Assembly (NCBI RefSeq): GCF_001591345.1
Contig: NZ_BCUS01000006.1
Coordinates: forward strand, 35,784 to 99,783
Direction of reading: 5' to 3'
DNA from: Variovorax boronicumulans NBRC 103145
Lineage (GTDB): Bacteria; Pseudomonadota; Gammaproteobacteria; Burkholderiales; Burkholderiaceae_C
DNA length: 64,000 bases
How positions within the stretch are numbered: position 1 is the first letter of the stretch; every line of letters starts with the position of its first letter. Shown in pieces: positions 7,096 to 15,265 of the stretch. The notes under the pieces are model-generated. The model ran no database searches and was not told where the DNA came from. It saw only the letters and a list, made by a program, of their open reading frames with translations. Both the position numbers and the translations under genes were made by a program.

Positions 7096-9060
7096 TCAGG
7101 TCAGCAGTTCGTGGAGCACCATGCGCGTCTGTCGGCCGCGCAGCTCCACCAGCTCTTCGATGCGCCGCGTGGCCAGCCGGCCGTTCAGGGCCGCGTAGGT
7201 GACTTCCGAGATCAGCATGCGCGTGCCCAGCTGGCGGTTCGCGCCTTCGATGCGGCTGGCCACGTTCACCACGTCGCCGAACGCCGTGTACGACAGCCGG
7301 TCGTTCGAGCCCAGCACCCCCGCCACCACCACGCCCGTGTGAATGCCGATGTGCGTGCGGAACTCGGGCAGGCCCTGTTCGGCCCACTGCCGGTTGAGCT
7401 GGTGCATCTCGGCGTGCAGCTCGAGTGCGGCGCAGCAGGCCTTGTACTCGGCGTCTTCCAGGTCGGCCGGCGCGCCCCACAGCACCATGATGCCGTCGCC
7501 GATGAACTTGTCGATCACGCCGCCGTGGCGCGCGAACACCGCGGCCGCGAGGTTGAAGTACTCGGTCAGCTGGCGCACCAGCACATCGGCCGCGATCGAT
7601 TCGGAGATCGACGTGAAGCCTTCCACATCGGTGAACATCACCGTCACCTGGCGCGGCGAGCCGTTGGGCGCGAGCGCGTGGCCCTGCGCCACCAGCTGGT
7701 TGATCACGTCCACCGGCACGAACTTGCTGAAGGCCTTGAGGCTGCGCGCCGAATCGTCGAGCGCCTGGTCCAGGTGCTGGATCTCGAGCACTCGGCTGGG
7801 CTCGCGCGGCAGGTCGTCGAGCTCGAGGCGGCCGATGCGGTGCGCGATGCGCGAGAGGTTCTCGACCGGCGCCGTCACCAGCTTCGAGAGCTTGAGCGAC
7901 ATGTACAGCGCCAGACCCAGGAACACCAGCGCCAGCAGCAGCGACCACGCCACCGCGCGACGCAGGCCACCCAGCAGCACGTCTTCGGGCACCCAGCTGA
8001 CCAGCTGCCAGCCGGTGGCGGGAATGCGCGAGGCCTGCACCAGGTAGCGCCGCCCCTCGTGGCTGAAGGCGAAGGCCTTGTCGCTGCCGCTGCCGGCGAT
8101 GCCGTCGGCCACCATCTGCGCGTTCAGTGCGCCGAGCGCGCCCGTGGGCGCTTCGAGCGTGTGCAGCACGCCCGGCATGTCGCTGCGCGCGAGCACCTTG
8201 TGGTCGGCGCTCAGCAGCGCGCTGTTGCCATTGCCGTTGCGGCTGAACAGGCGCACGAACTCCGACAGCCGGCCCAGCGACACGTCGCCCGCCACCACCA
8301 TCGCCTGCGGGCTGCCCTCGGCCTGGCGGCGCTGGCTGGGCAGCGCGTAGGTCACGCCCAGCTCCTGCGCGGCGGCGAACACATAGGGGACGGTCCAGAC
8401 CGGACCCTGCGTCTTGCGCGCCTGCACGAACCAGCTGCGCTGCGTCGGGTTGTAGTTGCTGCGGTAGGCCTCCACGCGCTGCGTGGCAAAGCGCTGCTGC
8501 ACGTCGGCCTCGGAACCCAGCGGCAGCTTGTACTGCCAGGTCTCGGTGGTGAAGCCGTCGCCGCGCGCGATGTGGCGGATCGCCGGCACCGGGTAGCGCA
8601 GCGCCATCAGCATCTTGCCCTCGACGTTCGCCACGTAGACGCTGTCGAGCTCGGGCGATTGCTGCAGCAGCGTCCACAGGAGCTCGGCCGTGCGGTCCAC
8701 GTTCTCGCCCGCGGGCGTGAGGCTGGGCGAGCTGCCGATCGCGCCGACCGCCGATTCGGCCTTGGCCAGGAAGGCCAGCACCTTGTCTTCCGTGCGGTCG
8801 TGGTTCGACTTGTGCGCCGAGGTGCCGATCGTCGTCACCAGCCGCTGCGACCCCCAGTAGCCCAGCGTGACCAGCAGCAGCGACTGCGCGAGCGCCACGG
8901 CACTGACGATGGAGCCGACATCGACCCGGAAGCGACGCGGGCGTCGGGGCGGTGGGATTTCAGCGGAAGAGGGTGACGGAGACGGTGGCAACGGCGTGGT
9001 GACGTGCGCGAAAGACGGGCGACCCGCCGCATCCGGAGGCCCGGACGATTCCTTGTACAT
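7096..9060 (-). CDS. Membrane-bound class III adenylate/guanylate cyclase with periplasmic sensor domain
   Basis: The 654-residue protein has a Pro-rich cytoplasmic tail, a first membrane helix (about 49-69), a periplasmic sensor of roughly 290 residues (Cache-like by architecture), a second helix (about 363-383), a HAMP-like linker and a C-terminal class III cyclase domain. Visible catalytic motifs are V-T-V-M-F-T-D-V-E-G-F-T (metal Asp), D-K-F-I-G-D-G-I-M-V-L-W-G (second metal Asp, substrate-side Lys) and Y-T-A-F-G-D-V-V-N-V-A-S-R. It should turn an external signal into cAMP (GTP specificity not excluded). An in-frame TTG at 9078 is possible, but the ATG at 9060 with GGGAG just upstream is preferred. 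Confidence 0.88.
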   Translation of the reverse strand: MYKESSGPPDAAGRPSFAHVTTPLPPSPSPSSAEIPPPRRPRRFRVDVGSIVSAVALAQSLLLVTLGYWGSQRLVTTIGTSAHKSNHDRTEDKVLAFLAKAESAVGAIGSSPSLTPAGENVDRTAELLWTLLQQSPELDSVYVANVEGKMLMALRYPVPAIRHIARGDGFTTETWQYKLPLGSEADVQQRFATQRVEAYRSNYNPTQRSWFVQARKTQGPVWTVPYVFAAAQELGVTYALPSQRRQAEGSPQAMVVAGDVSLGRLSEFVRLFSRNGNGNSALLSADHKVLARSDMPGVLHTLEAPTGALGALNAQMVADGIAGSGSDKAFAFSHEGRRYLVQASRIPATGWQLVSWVPEDVLLGGLRRAVAWSLLLALVFLGLALYMSLKLSKLVTAPVENLSRIAHRIGRLELDDLPREPSRVLEIQHLDQALDDSARSLKAFSKFVPVDVINQLVAQGHALAPNGSPRQVTVMFTDVEGFTSISESIAADVLVRQLTEYFNLAAAVFARHGGVIDKFIGDGIMVLWGAPADLEDAEYKACCAALELHAEMHQLNRQWAEQGLPEFRTHIGIHTGVVVAGVLGSNDRLSYTAFGDVVNVASRIEGANRQLGTRMLISEVTYAALNGRLATRRIEELVELRGRQTRMVLHELLT

Positions 9061-9286
9061 ACAGCTCCCTGACGACAACTCGGAACGGACCCCGGCTCCT
9101 CCTCACGAGGTCGTGGTCCGGCGTCCGGAGGGTGTTGCGGGGCCGATCGTGTGCGCCGGCCATCCTGGCAATCCCCCGGATGCGCGCGGGATTTTCGCCT
9201 GTATTTGGTACATGTGTGCAACTTTGCACGCTTGGTGCGATGTTGCTGCGCCCGAGGGCTTGATTGCGAACGGACGTTCGTTCTAT
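9061..9286. promoter_or_regulatory. Intergenic region with a short perfect inverted repeat
   Basis: This 226-bp gap holds the presumed promoter of the cyclase gene and the 3' trailer of the oxygenase gene, both on the minus strand. Just past the oxygenase stop lies CGAACG-GA-CGTTCG at 9267-9280. It could be a weak transcript-ending hairpin (no U-run follows) or a regulator site. No open reading frame with coding character is seen. Confidence 0.4.
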
Positions 9287-10000
9287 TCAGTGCGCGTCGT
9301 GAAAGATCAGGCCCAGCGTGTGGCGCTGTCCGCTGCGCACGCGGCTCACGCCGTGGCGCATCGTCACGCGGTAGCTGCCGCGCGTGCCCGCCACCGGCCG
9401 CTGGTTCACCGCGAAGACCACGGCCTCGCCCTGCGCGAGCGACACCACCTCGGCGCGCGACTGCATGCGCGGGCGCTGCTCGGTCAGCACGAACTCGCCA
9501 CCCGTGAAGTCTTCGCCGGGCCGGCTCAGCAGCACCGTGAGCTGCAGCGGAAATTGCAGGTCGCCGTACAGGTCCTGGTGCAGGCAGTTGTAGTCGCCCT
9601 CGCCGTAGCGCAGCAGCAGCGGAGTGGGGCGCAGCTGGCCCGCCGCATGGCAGCGCGCGAGGTAGGCCGCGTGGTCCGGCGGGTAGTTGGCCGGCTGGCC
9701 CATGGCCGCAGCCCAGGCATTGGCCAGCGGCGCGAGGCGTTCGTACAGCGCGCTGCGAAACGCCACGAGCCTGGACGGCAGCGGGTTCGCGAAGTACTGG
9801 TACTCGCCCTGGCCGAAGCCGTGGCGCTGCATGACCACGCGGCTGCGAAAGCGCGCGCCTTCGTCGTACATGGTCGTGAGCGCGGCGCATTCCGCGGGCG
9901 TGAACAACGCCCCGGTGACGGCACAGCCGCGCGCGGCGAGGTCGGCATCGATGCGGGGCCAGTCGAGGGCGTGGATGCGGGCGGCGACGGAAGAGCTCAT
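9287..10000 (-). CDS. 2-oxoglutarate/Fe(II)-dependent oxygenase
   Basis: The 237-residue protein has the facial-triad pattern of the 2OG-Fe(II) superfamily: H141-Q-D143 (in C-L-H-Q-D-L-Y-G-D) and distal H216 (R-V-T-M-R-H-G-V), with Arg222/Arg226 downstream as candidate 2OG ligands. It resembles the prolyl-hydroxylase-like group annotated only as 2OG-Fe(II) oxygenase. The ATG at 10000 gives the family-like N-terminus; the longer frame from 10111 adds unlikely basic sequence. It is alone on this strand; the substrate is unknown (protein, amino acid or alkylated base are all possible). Confidence 0.78.
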   Translation of the reverse strand: MSSSVAARIHALDWPRIDADLAARGCAVTGALFTPAECAALTTMYDEGARFRSRVVMQRHGFGQGEYQYFANPLPSRLVAFRSALYERLAPLANAWAAAMGQPANYPPDHAAYLARCHAAGQLRPTPLLLRYGEGDYNCLHQDLYGDLQFPLQLTVLLSRPGEDFTGGEFVLTEQRPRMQSRAEVVSLAQGEAVVFAVNQRPVAGTRGSYRVTMRHGVSRVRSGQRHTLGLIFHDAH

Positions 10001-10120
10001 GCGGGCAGTGTCGCGCGGCGGTCGGATGCGGGCTCGCCGTTTTCGGACGCGGGTTTCGGTGGGGCAGGGCCCGGCGTGAGCGATCATCCCGGAGACCCAG
10101 CCTGAAAGCATTCACATTCA

Positions 10121-10627
10121 ATGAGCACCCAGAACCACACCCCCCAAGACACCGCCAACGACTGGCAACTCCCCTGGACCGGCGGCTGCCGCTGCGGCCA
10201 GGTGCGCCTGCGGATCACTGCGCCGCCGCTGCTGGCCATGGCCTGCCACTGCACCGGCTGCCAGCGCATGAGCGCCAGTGCGTTCTCGCTGTCATTGGCG
10301 ATCCCCACGCCGGGCTTCGAAGTGGTGTCGGGCGAACCCGTCATCGGCGGGTTGCACGGCGAGGAGTCGCACCACTTCTTCTGCCCGCATTGCAAGAGCT
10401 GGATGTTCACGCGCACCGAGGGCATGGACTATTTCGTCAACCTGCGCGCCACCATGCTCGACCGGCACGAATGGGTCGCGCCCTTTGCGGAAACCTGGAC
10501 CGACGAGAAATTGCCGTGGGCCACGACGCCCGCGAAGCACAGCTTCGGCACCTTGCCTGCGATGGACGCCTTTCCGGCGATGATCGAAGCCTATGCGCGG
10601 GAAGGCGCCCGGCCCGCGAAGGGCTGA
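10121..10627 (+). CDS. GFA-family (CENP-V/glutathione-dependent formaldehyde-activating-like) zinc protein
   Basis: The 168-residue protein has the seven-cysteine zinc pattern of the family: C23-R-C25, C42-H-C44-T-G-C47 and C88-P-H-C91. Members related to Gfa were proposed to help join glutathione and formaldehyde, but most are uncharacterised and no formaldehyde genes are nearby, so the enzymatic role is uncertain. It lies divergent to the 2OG-oxygenase gene with a 120-bp gap and tail-to-tail with the AraC gene. Confidence 0.85.
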   Translation: MSTQNHTPQDTANDWQLPWTGGCRCGQVRLRITAPPLLAMACHCTGCQRMSASAFSLSLAIPTPGFEVVSGEPVIGGLHGEESHHFFCPHCKSWMFTRTEGMDYFVNLRATMLDRHEWVAPFAETWTDEKLPWATTPAKHSFGTLPAMDAFPAMIEAYAREGARPAKG

Positions 10628-10662
10628 TCGCGCTGCGCCAGCCAGTTGCCGGCCCGCGCCTT

Positions 10663-11604
10663 TCAGAGCGGCGCGATCGGAATGCAGATGTCGCATTCGA
10701 ACGCACTCGTCTTCTCGTCGAAGGCCATGTCGGGCGCGTAGTACTCGAACGCGGGCCGGCTGTCGAACTGGAAGCCGCTCGCGGGCAGCCAGTCGCGCAT
10801 GAGGCGCGTCCATGCGTCGTTGATCTCTTCGGGCAGGCCCTGGAACCGCAGCGCGGCATAGCGTCCGCCCGGCAGCACCGTTTTCTGGAAGCCGCCATCG
10901 GGCACGAAATCGTCGGGCACTTCCACGCAGGCGTCGTAGCGCGAGTGCTCGGGCGCGGTGATGCTCGGGTCGTCGTGGCTGATGCCGTAGCGGGCATGCG
11001 ACCACAGCTTGTGCGCGCCGATCCAGGGCGCGGCCTTCTCGGCCCAGAACGCGCCCACCGGCGCGCCGAACGGACCGGTGTAGCGCAGGTAGGCGATGGT
11101 GACGGGAGAGCGGGTGATCAGTTGGACATTCACGGGTGGCTCCTGATGATGCGCGGCGTTGCGCGATGGAGATCCATTCTTCGTGAAGCCGTGCAGGGCG
11201 ATCTGATCAGGATTGCTCTTGCGTGCGGGATCGTCGCAGGGCAGCGCCCAGTCGTGCGATGCACGCCACGCGCTGGGCGCGCTGCCGAAATGCGCGCGGA
11301 ACGCGCGGGTGAACGCCTCGCCTGAACCGAAGCCCACCGACACTGCCGCTTCGAGCACCGACAGGCGCGGCTGTGTCGCGAGCCGCAGCGCACCCACCTC
11401 CACGCGGCGGCGCCGGATGTAGTCGCCCAGCGTCTCGCCGGCCCAGGCTGCGAAGAGGCGATGAAAGTGGTACGCCGAGAAATGCGCCACGTCGGCCAGC
11501 GCCGCGAGATCGAGTGCCTCGTCCAGGTGGTCGTCGATGTGCGTCAGCACCTTGTGCATGCGCCATTCGTACTCGGAGCGGCTGTCGCGCGGCATGGCGC
11601 GCAT
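10663..11604 (-). CDS. AraC-family regulator with GyrI-like effector domain
   Basis: The 313-residue protein has an N-terminal AraC DNA-binding domain (about residues 15-114, two helix-turn-helices including S-A-Y-H-F-H-R-L-F and S-G-E-A-F-T-R-A-F-R) and a C-terminal GyrI/SOUL-like ligand domain (about 157-313). This Rob/BmrR-like layout binds small amphipathic compounds. AAGG lies six bases before the ATG at 11604, favouring it over the ATG at 11595. That ribosome site lies within the copied lysR 3' end (see the repeat at 11608-11669). No obvious target operon is adjacent. Confidence 0.85.
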   Translation of the reverse strand: MRAMPRDSRSEYEWRMHKVLTHIDDHLDEALDLAALADVAHFSAYHFHRLFAAWAGETLGDYIRRRRVEVGALRLATQPRLSVLEAAVSVGFGSGEAFTRAFRAHFGSAPSAWRASHDWALPCDDPARKSNPDQIALHGFTKNGSPSRNAAHHQEPPVNVQLITRSPVTIAYLRYTGPFGAPVGAFWAEKAAPWIGAHKLWSHARYGISHDDPSITAPEHSRYDACVEVPDDFVPDGGFQKTVLPGGRYAALRFQGLPEEINDAWTRLMRDWLPASGFQFDSRPAFEYYAPDMAFDEKTSAFECDICIPIAPL

Positions 11605-11607
11605 TCT

Positions 11608-11669
11608 CAACCTTCGCGCGCCTGCCCCAACAGCCAATCACTGAACAACTTCAGCAACGGCCGCTGGTC
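11608..11669. repeat. 62-bp direct repeat, left copy: relic of a lysR 3' end
   Basis: These 62 bases match 12971-13032 at 59 positions. Read on the minus strand they encode the last residues of the downstream LysR protein ([18 protein letters not shown] then stop), and all three differences are synonymous. The copy is cut off from any lysR gene here and lies between the AraC gene and the toxin gene. Confidence 0.9.
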
Positions 11670-11690
11670 GTACATCGCAGCGGGTGTCCC

Positions 11691-12419
11691 TCAAGTGCCG
11701 GGGTTGCGCTTCGCGCGTGGCGCTCGCGGCAGCAGGGCCTTGATGTGCTTGCGCAGCAAGGCCGGCGCGATCGCGGTCATCTGCAGCATGTGCATGCACC
11801 GCTCCATGCGTCCGGGCCGCGCCAGCAGCGCATCGGCGGCCTTCGCGAGATCGGCATCGATGCTGTCCCCGTAGGCGAGCCGCGCCTTGCCTGCCGCGCG
11901 CTGCAGCAGGGGCTTGCCGGGCTGCATCATGGCCAGGTCGATCAGGTCGCGGCTGAACACGCTGTCGTCGGCCCAGCGGTCGGAGTTGGCGAGCAGCTTG
12001 CTCGCCGCCATGTCCAGCGGCGTGAGGGTGGCGATGCCGTCGATGCGGTCTGCAGCGCCGGGGGCTTCGAGTGCGATGCGTGCCTCGAGGACGATCTCGA
12101 ACTTGATGTCCGTCTCGCCCACGCGAACGGCACTTCGGATGCCGTATTGATCGGCGCGCACTTCGCGGGCCTGCTGCAGGCTCGCGCCTTCCCGGGCCAG
12201 CGCGCGCAGCCCCTCGCTGCCGGTGGCGAGCTGGCGCAGGCAGCGGTAGCCCGCCACATCGGACACGAGGAAGTCGATGTCCACCGACTCGCGGTATTCG
12301 CCATGGCGCAGCGCGATGGCGGTGCCGCCGCCGAACAGGCAATGGTTGTCCGCCAGCAGGCGCGCATTCAGCGCCGCGAGCACCTCGGCCACCTGGCGAT
12401 GGTGGGCGCGCTCAAACAT
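11691..12419 (-). CDS. AbiEii/AbiGii-type nucleotidyltransferase toxin
   Basis: The 242-residue protein has the DNA-polymerase-beta-like nucleotidyltransferase motif F-G-G-G32-T-A-I-A-L then D47-I-D49. This is the signature of AbiEii-family toxins, which in characterised type IV systems stop growth by modifying tRNA or similar RNA. It overlaps the upstream antitoxin gene by eight bases, so the pair forms one translationally coupled module. Such modules can protect against phage or stabilise DNA; which applies here is unknown. The module lies between two direct repeats, suggesting it arrived as a unit. Confidence 0.85.
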   Translation of the reverse strand: MFERAHHRQVAEVLAALNARLLADNHCLFGGGTAIALRHGEYRESVDIDFLVSDVAGYRCLRQLATGSEGLRALAREGASLQQAREVRADQYGIRSAVRVGETDIKFEIVLEARIALEAPGAADRIDGIATLTPLDMAASKLLANSDRWADDSVFSRDLIDLAMMQPGKPLLQRAAGKARLAYGDSIDADLAKAADALLARPGRMERCMHMLQMTAIAPALLRKHIKALLPRAPRAKRNPGT

Positions 12420-12906
12420 CGAGCGGCCTGCGGCCCAGCAGGCGGGCCAGCTCGGCCAGCAGCTGGCGTTCGTTGTCCTCGAGCGCAGACGGCTCGGCGT
12501 GGCGCCAGTTGCGTTCGTAGGTGCCCCAGGCCTCTTCGGGGGTGAGTTCCGCGTCCGCGGGCAACTGCCAGGCGAGGCGGCGCAACTGTGCGAAGTCGCC
12601 CACCCGGACGGTTTTCGTCGGCGTGAGCGAAGGCGCCGGCGCCAACATCTCCTTGGCGGAGCCTTCGACCGGCGCCGTCACTTCGACATCCAGACCCAGT
12701 GCCGCCAGGGCGTTCATGTAGGCCCCCATCGTGACGGAGGGCTCGCCGCGTTCGATGCGATGCAGCGTCATGCGCGACATGCCCGCCGCCTCGGCGGCCG
12801 TGGTGGCGCTGATCCGGAGCGACTTCCGACGGGCATGGATATGCCGGCCGAACACTTCAAGGCGTCGGTTGGCTTTGTCTAAGGTCGGCGGGGCGGTGGG
12901 TGGCAT
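12412..12906 (-). CDS. XRE-type helix-turn-helix antitoxin
   Basis: The 164-residue protein has a helix-turn-helix at about residues 33-55 (T-T-A-A-E-A-A-G-M-S-R-M-T-L-H-R-I-E-R-G) and a C-terminal region ending in a Leu-rich tail. It precedes and overlaps the nucleotidyltransferase gene, the usual order for antitoxin and toxin. Nested palindromes cover its own promoter, so autoregulation is likely. The start ATG at 12906 has no Shine-Dalgarno sequence and sits only a few bases after the predicted transcription start, suggesting a leaderless mRNA. Confidence 0.83.
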   Translation of the reverse strand: MPPTAPPTLDKANRRLEVFGRHIHARRKSLRISATTAAEAAGMSRMTLHRIERGEPSVTMGAYMNALAALGLDVEVTAPVEGSAKEMLAPAPSLTPTKTVRVGDFAQLRRLAWQLPADAELTPEEAWGTYERNWRHAEPSALEDNERQLLAELARLLGRRPLDV

Positions 12907-12909
12907 ATG

Positions 12910-12957
12910 TGTATCTCATATTAGGCAAAACTAATGAAATGTCTAGTACGAGATACA
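12910..12957 (-). promoter_or_regulatory. Toxin-antitoxin promoter with nested inverted repeats
   Basis: On the minus strand a -35-like TAGACA (12945-12940) and a -10-like TAATAT (12923-12918) are 16 bases apart. Two perfect inverted repeats surround them: TGTATCTC/GAGATACA (12910-12917 and 12950-12957) and ATTAG/CTAAT (12920-12924 and 12931-12935). A bound repressor would cover the promoter. Transcription should start near 12911-12909, three to five bases before the ATG. The stretch is clearly more AT-rich than its surroundings. Confidence 0.65.
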
Positions 12958-12969
12958 TCTTTGGCCACT

Positions 12970-13872
12970 TCAACCTTCGCGCGCCTGCCCCAGCAACCAA
13001 TCACTGAACAGCTTCAGCAACGGCCGCTGGTCCGCCCGCTCCGGCGTCACCAGGTAGTAATTGCGCTCGCCCGACAAGGGCCGCGGGCAGGCCACCACCA
13101 GCTCGCCGCGCGCCAGCTCGTCGGCCACCAGCATGGTCGGCATCAGCGCCACGCCCAGGCCGTGCGAGGCGGCGGCGGCGAGGATCGAGAACAGCTCGTA
13201 GCGCGGGCCGCCGCGGGCGGTGGGCGCGTCGACCTGCTGCGCGTCGAACCACTGGCGCCAGCCGTCGGGGCGTGTGCTCTGCTGCAGCAGCGGCATCCGC
13301 GCGATGGCCGCGGGCGACACGGCCTTGCCGTGGGGCAGCAGCGAAGGGCTGCACACGGGCACCACGTCTTCATGCATGAGCAGCAGCGCGCGCGTGCCGG
13401 CCCAGTTCTCGACCTGCGCGGGCGTGCCGGCGTACAGCGCGGCGTCGAACTCCGCGTCGGCAAAGAGGAAGGGGCGGGTGCGCGTCTCGATGTGCACCAC
13501 CACGTCGGGCTGCAGCGCCGCAAAACCGCGCAGGCGCGGCACCAGCCAGCGCGTGGCGAAGGTGGGCACTGCGGCCAGCGACAGCGACCCGCCTTCGCCC
13601 TGGTGCGCCATGGCGTCGAGCGTGTCGCGTTCCATGGCTTCCAGGCGACGGGCGATCTGGCGCGCGTAGGCGGCGCCGCTGGCGGTGAGCGCCACGCCGT
13701 GCCGCGTGCGGCGAAACAGCGCCACGCCCAGGAAGGCCTCGAGCGCCCCGACCTGGCGCGACACCGCGCTCTGCGTGAGCGCCAGTTCCTGCGCGGCGCG
13801 GGTGTAGCTCTCGTGGCGTGCGGCGGCGTCGAAGCACACGAGGGTTTGCAGGGGTGGAATCTTGCGGCGCAT
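12970..13872 (-). CDS. LysR-type regulator, probable controller of glutarate catabolism
   Basis: The 300-residue LTTR has an N-terminal winged helix (about residues 8-65, with [19 protein letters not shown]) and a periplasmic-binding-like effector domain. It is divergent from glutaryl-CoA dehydrogenase across 185 bp, the common GcdR-like arrangement, so it probably controls gcdH and the CoA transferase in response to glutarate or glutaryl-CoA. That role is inferred from position. Its 3' end is one copy of the 62-bp repeat flanking the toxin-antitoxin module. Confidence 0.88.
   Translation of the reverse strand: MRRKIPPLQTLVCFDAAARHESYTRAAQELALTQSAVSRQVGALEAFLGVALFRRTRHGVALTASGAAYARQIARRLEAMERDTLDAMAHQGEGGSLSLAAVPTFATRWLVPRLRGFAALQPDVVVHIETRTRPFLFADAEFDAALYAGTPAQVENWAGTRALLLMHEDVVPVCSPSLLPHGKAVSPAAIARMPLLQQSTRPDGWRQWFDAQQVDAPTARGGPRYELFSILAAAASHGLGVALMPTMLVADELARGELVVACPRPLSGERNYYLVTPERADQRPLLKLFSDWLLGQAREG
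12971..13032. repeat. 62-bp direct repeat, right copy: 3' end of the intact lysR gene
   Basis: This is the in-place partner of the repeat at 11608-11669 (59 of 62 bases identical). It forms the last codons and most of the stop of the lysR gene starting at 13872. The toxin-antitoxin module fills the 1.3 kb between the copies. Confidence 0.9.
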
Positions 13873-14057
13873 GTATGCCGGGAGTGTATGACTGGCGGAT
13901 TGGTTTCACCAGTAAATCAACAAGATGTATCTCTCAAGATGTGCGCCGGACGCATATCTGGGTGAGGATTCATCGTTTGCGCCGGGCCTCCTGCGTGGCT
14001 ACGATCGACCGCATTCCCCCTTCTTTTGTTTCTTCTTCCTTTTCCGGAGACATCCAC

Positions 14058-15257
14058 ATGGCCGCCAAAGCGCAATTCCACTGGGACGACCCCCTTCTTC
14101 TCGACCAGCAGCTGACCGACGAAGAACGCATGATCCGCGACGCGGCCAACGCCTACTGCCAGGAGCGCCTGGCGCCCCGCGTCATCGAAGGTTTCCGCAC
14201 CGGCGAAACCGACCCCGCGATCTTTCGCGAAATGGGCGCGCTCGGCCTGCTCGGCCCGACGATTCCCGAGCAGTACGGCGGCCCCGGGCTGAACTACGTG
14301 GCCTACGGCCTGATCGCCCGTGAAGTCGAGCGCGTCGATTCGGGCTACCGCTCGATGGCCAGCGTGCAGAGCTCGCTGGTGATGGTGCCGATCTTCGAAT
14401 TCGGCACCGAAGCGCAAAAGCAGAAGTTCCTGCCCAAGCTCGCCACCGGCGAATGGATCGGCTGCTTCGGCCTGACCGAACCCGACCACGGCTCCGACCC
14501 CGGCAGCATGGCCACGCGCGCCAAGAAGGTGCCGGGCGGCTACTCGCTCAGCGGCTCGAAGATGTGGATCAGCAACTCGCCCATCGCCGACGTGTTCGTG
14601 GTGTGGGCCAAGGAAGTCAGCGAAAGCGGCACGGTCGGCCCGATCCGCGGCTTCGTGCTCGAAAAGGGCATGAAGGGCCTGACGGCTCCGGCCATCCACG
14701 GCAAGGTCGGCCTGCGCGCCAGCATCACCGGCGAAATCGTCATGGACGGCGTGTTCTGCCCTGAAGAAAACGCCTTCCCCGAAGTGCAAGGCCTCAAGGG
14801 CCCGTTCACCTGCCTGAACAGCGCCCGCTACGGCATCTCGTGGGGCGCCATCGGTGCCGCCGAAGACTGCTGGCACCGCGCCCGCCAGTACACGCTGGAC
14901 CGCAAGCAGTTCGGCCGCCCGCTCGCCGCCAACCAGCTCATTCAAAAGAAGCTGGCCGACATGCAGACCGAGATCACGCTGGGCCTGCAAGGCAGCCTGC
15001 GCCTGGGCCGCATGAAGGACGAAGGCATCGCCGCGGTCGAGATCACCTCGATCATGAAGCGCAACAACTGCGGCAAGTCGCTGGACATCGCCCGCATGGC
15101 GCGCGACATGATGGGCGGCAACGGCATCAGCGACGAGTTCGGCGTGGCGCGCCACCTGGTGAACCTCGAAGTGGTCAACACCTACGAAGGCACGCACGAC
15201 ATCCACGCGCTCATCCTCGGTCGCGCCATCACCGGCATCGCAGCTTTCGCCAACTGA
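14058..15257 (+). CDS. gcdH: Glutaryl-CoA dehydrogenase
   Basis: The 399-residue flavoenzyme of the acyl-CoA dehydrogenase family oxidises and decarboxylates glutaryl-CoA to crotonyl-CoA in lysine, tryptophan and glutarate breakdown. Glu377 in [10 protein letters not shown] is the expected catalytic base, and the subgroup motifs [15 protein letters not shown] and [10 protein letters not shown] are present. GGAG precedes the ATG at 14058. The longer open frame from 13818 runs back through the promoter region and is rejected. It is followed eight bases later by the CoA-transferase gene. Confidence 0.95.
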   Translation: MAAKAQFHWDDPLLLDQQLTDEERMIRDAANAYCQERLAPRVIEGFRTGETDPAIFREMGALGLLGPTIPEQYGGPGLNYVAYGLIAREVERVDSGYRSMASVQSSLVMVPIFEFGTEAQKQKFLPKLATGEWIGCFGLTEPDHGSDPGSMATRAKKVPGGYSLSGSKMWISNSPIADVFVVWAKEVSESGTVGPIRGFVLEKGMKGLTAPAIHGKVGLRASITGEIVMDGVFCPEENAFPEVQGLKGPFTCLNSARYGISWGAIGAAEDCWHRARQYTLDRKQFGRPLAANQLIQKKLADMQTEITLGLQGSLRLGRMKDEGIAAVEITSIMKRNNCGKSLDIARMARDMMGGNGISDEFGVARHLVNLEVVNTYEGTHDIHALILGRAITGIAAFAN

Positions 15258-15265
15258 ACGAACGC

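Noticed and set aside
9267..9280. CGAACG-GA-CGTTCG as an intrinsic terminator of the oxygenase gene
   Set aside because: The stem is only six pairs and no U-run follows on the minus strand, so I list it only as an inverted repeat.
11608..13032. Insertion sequence or integron carrying the toxin-antitoxin module
   Set aside because: There is no transposase or integrase and no terminal inverted repeats; the flanks are direct repeats of coding sequence.
13923..13933. AGATGTATCTC matching, in inverted form, the outer arm of the toxin-antitoxin palindrome at 12950-12960
   Set aside because: An 11-base match is too short to prove a shared operator or insertion end, and it sits in the unrelated lysR/gcdH control region.
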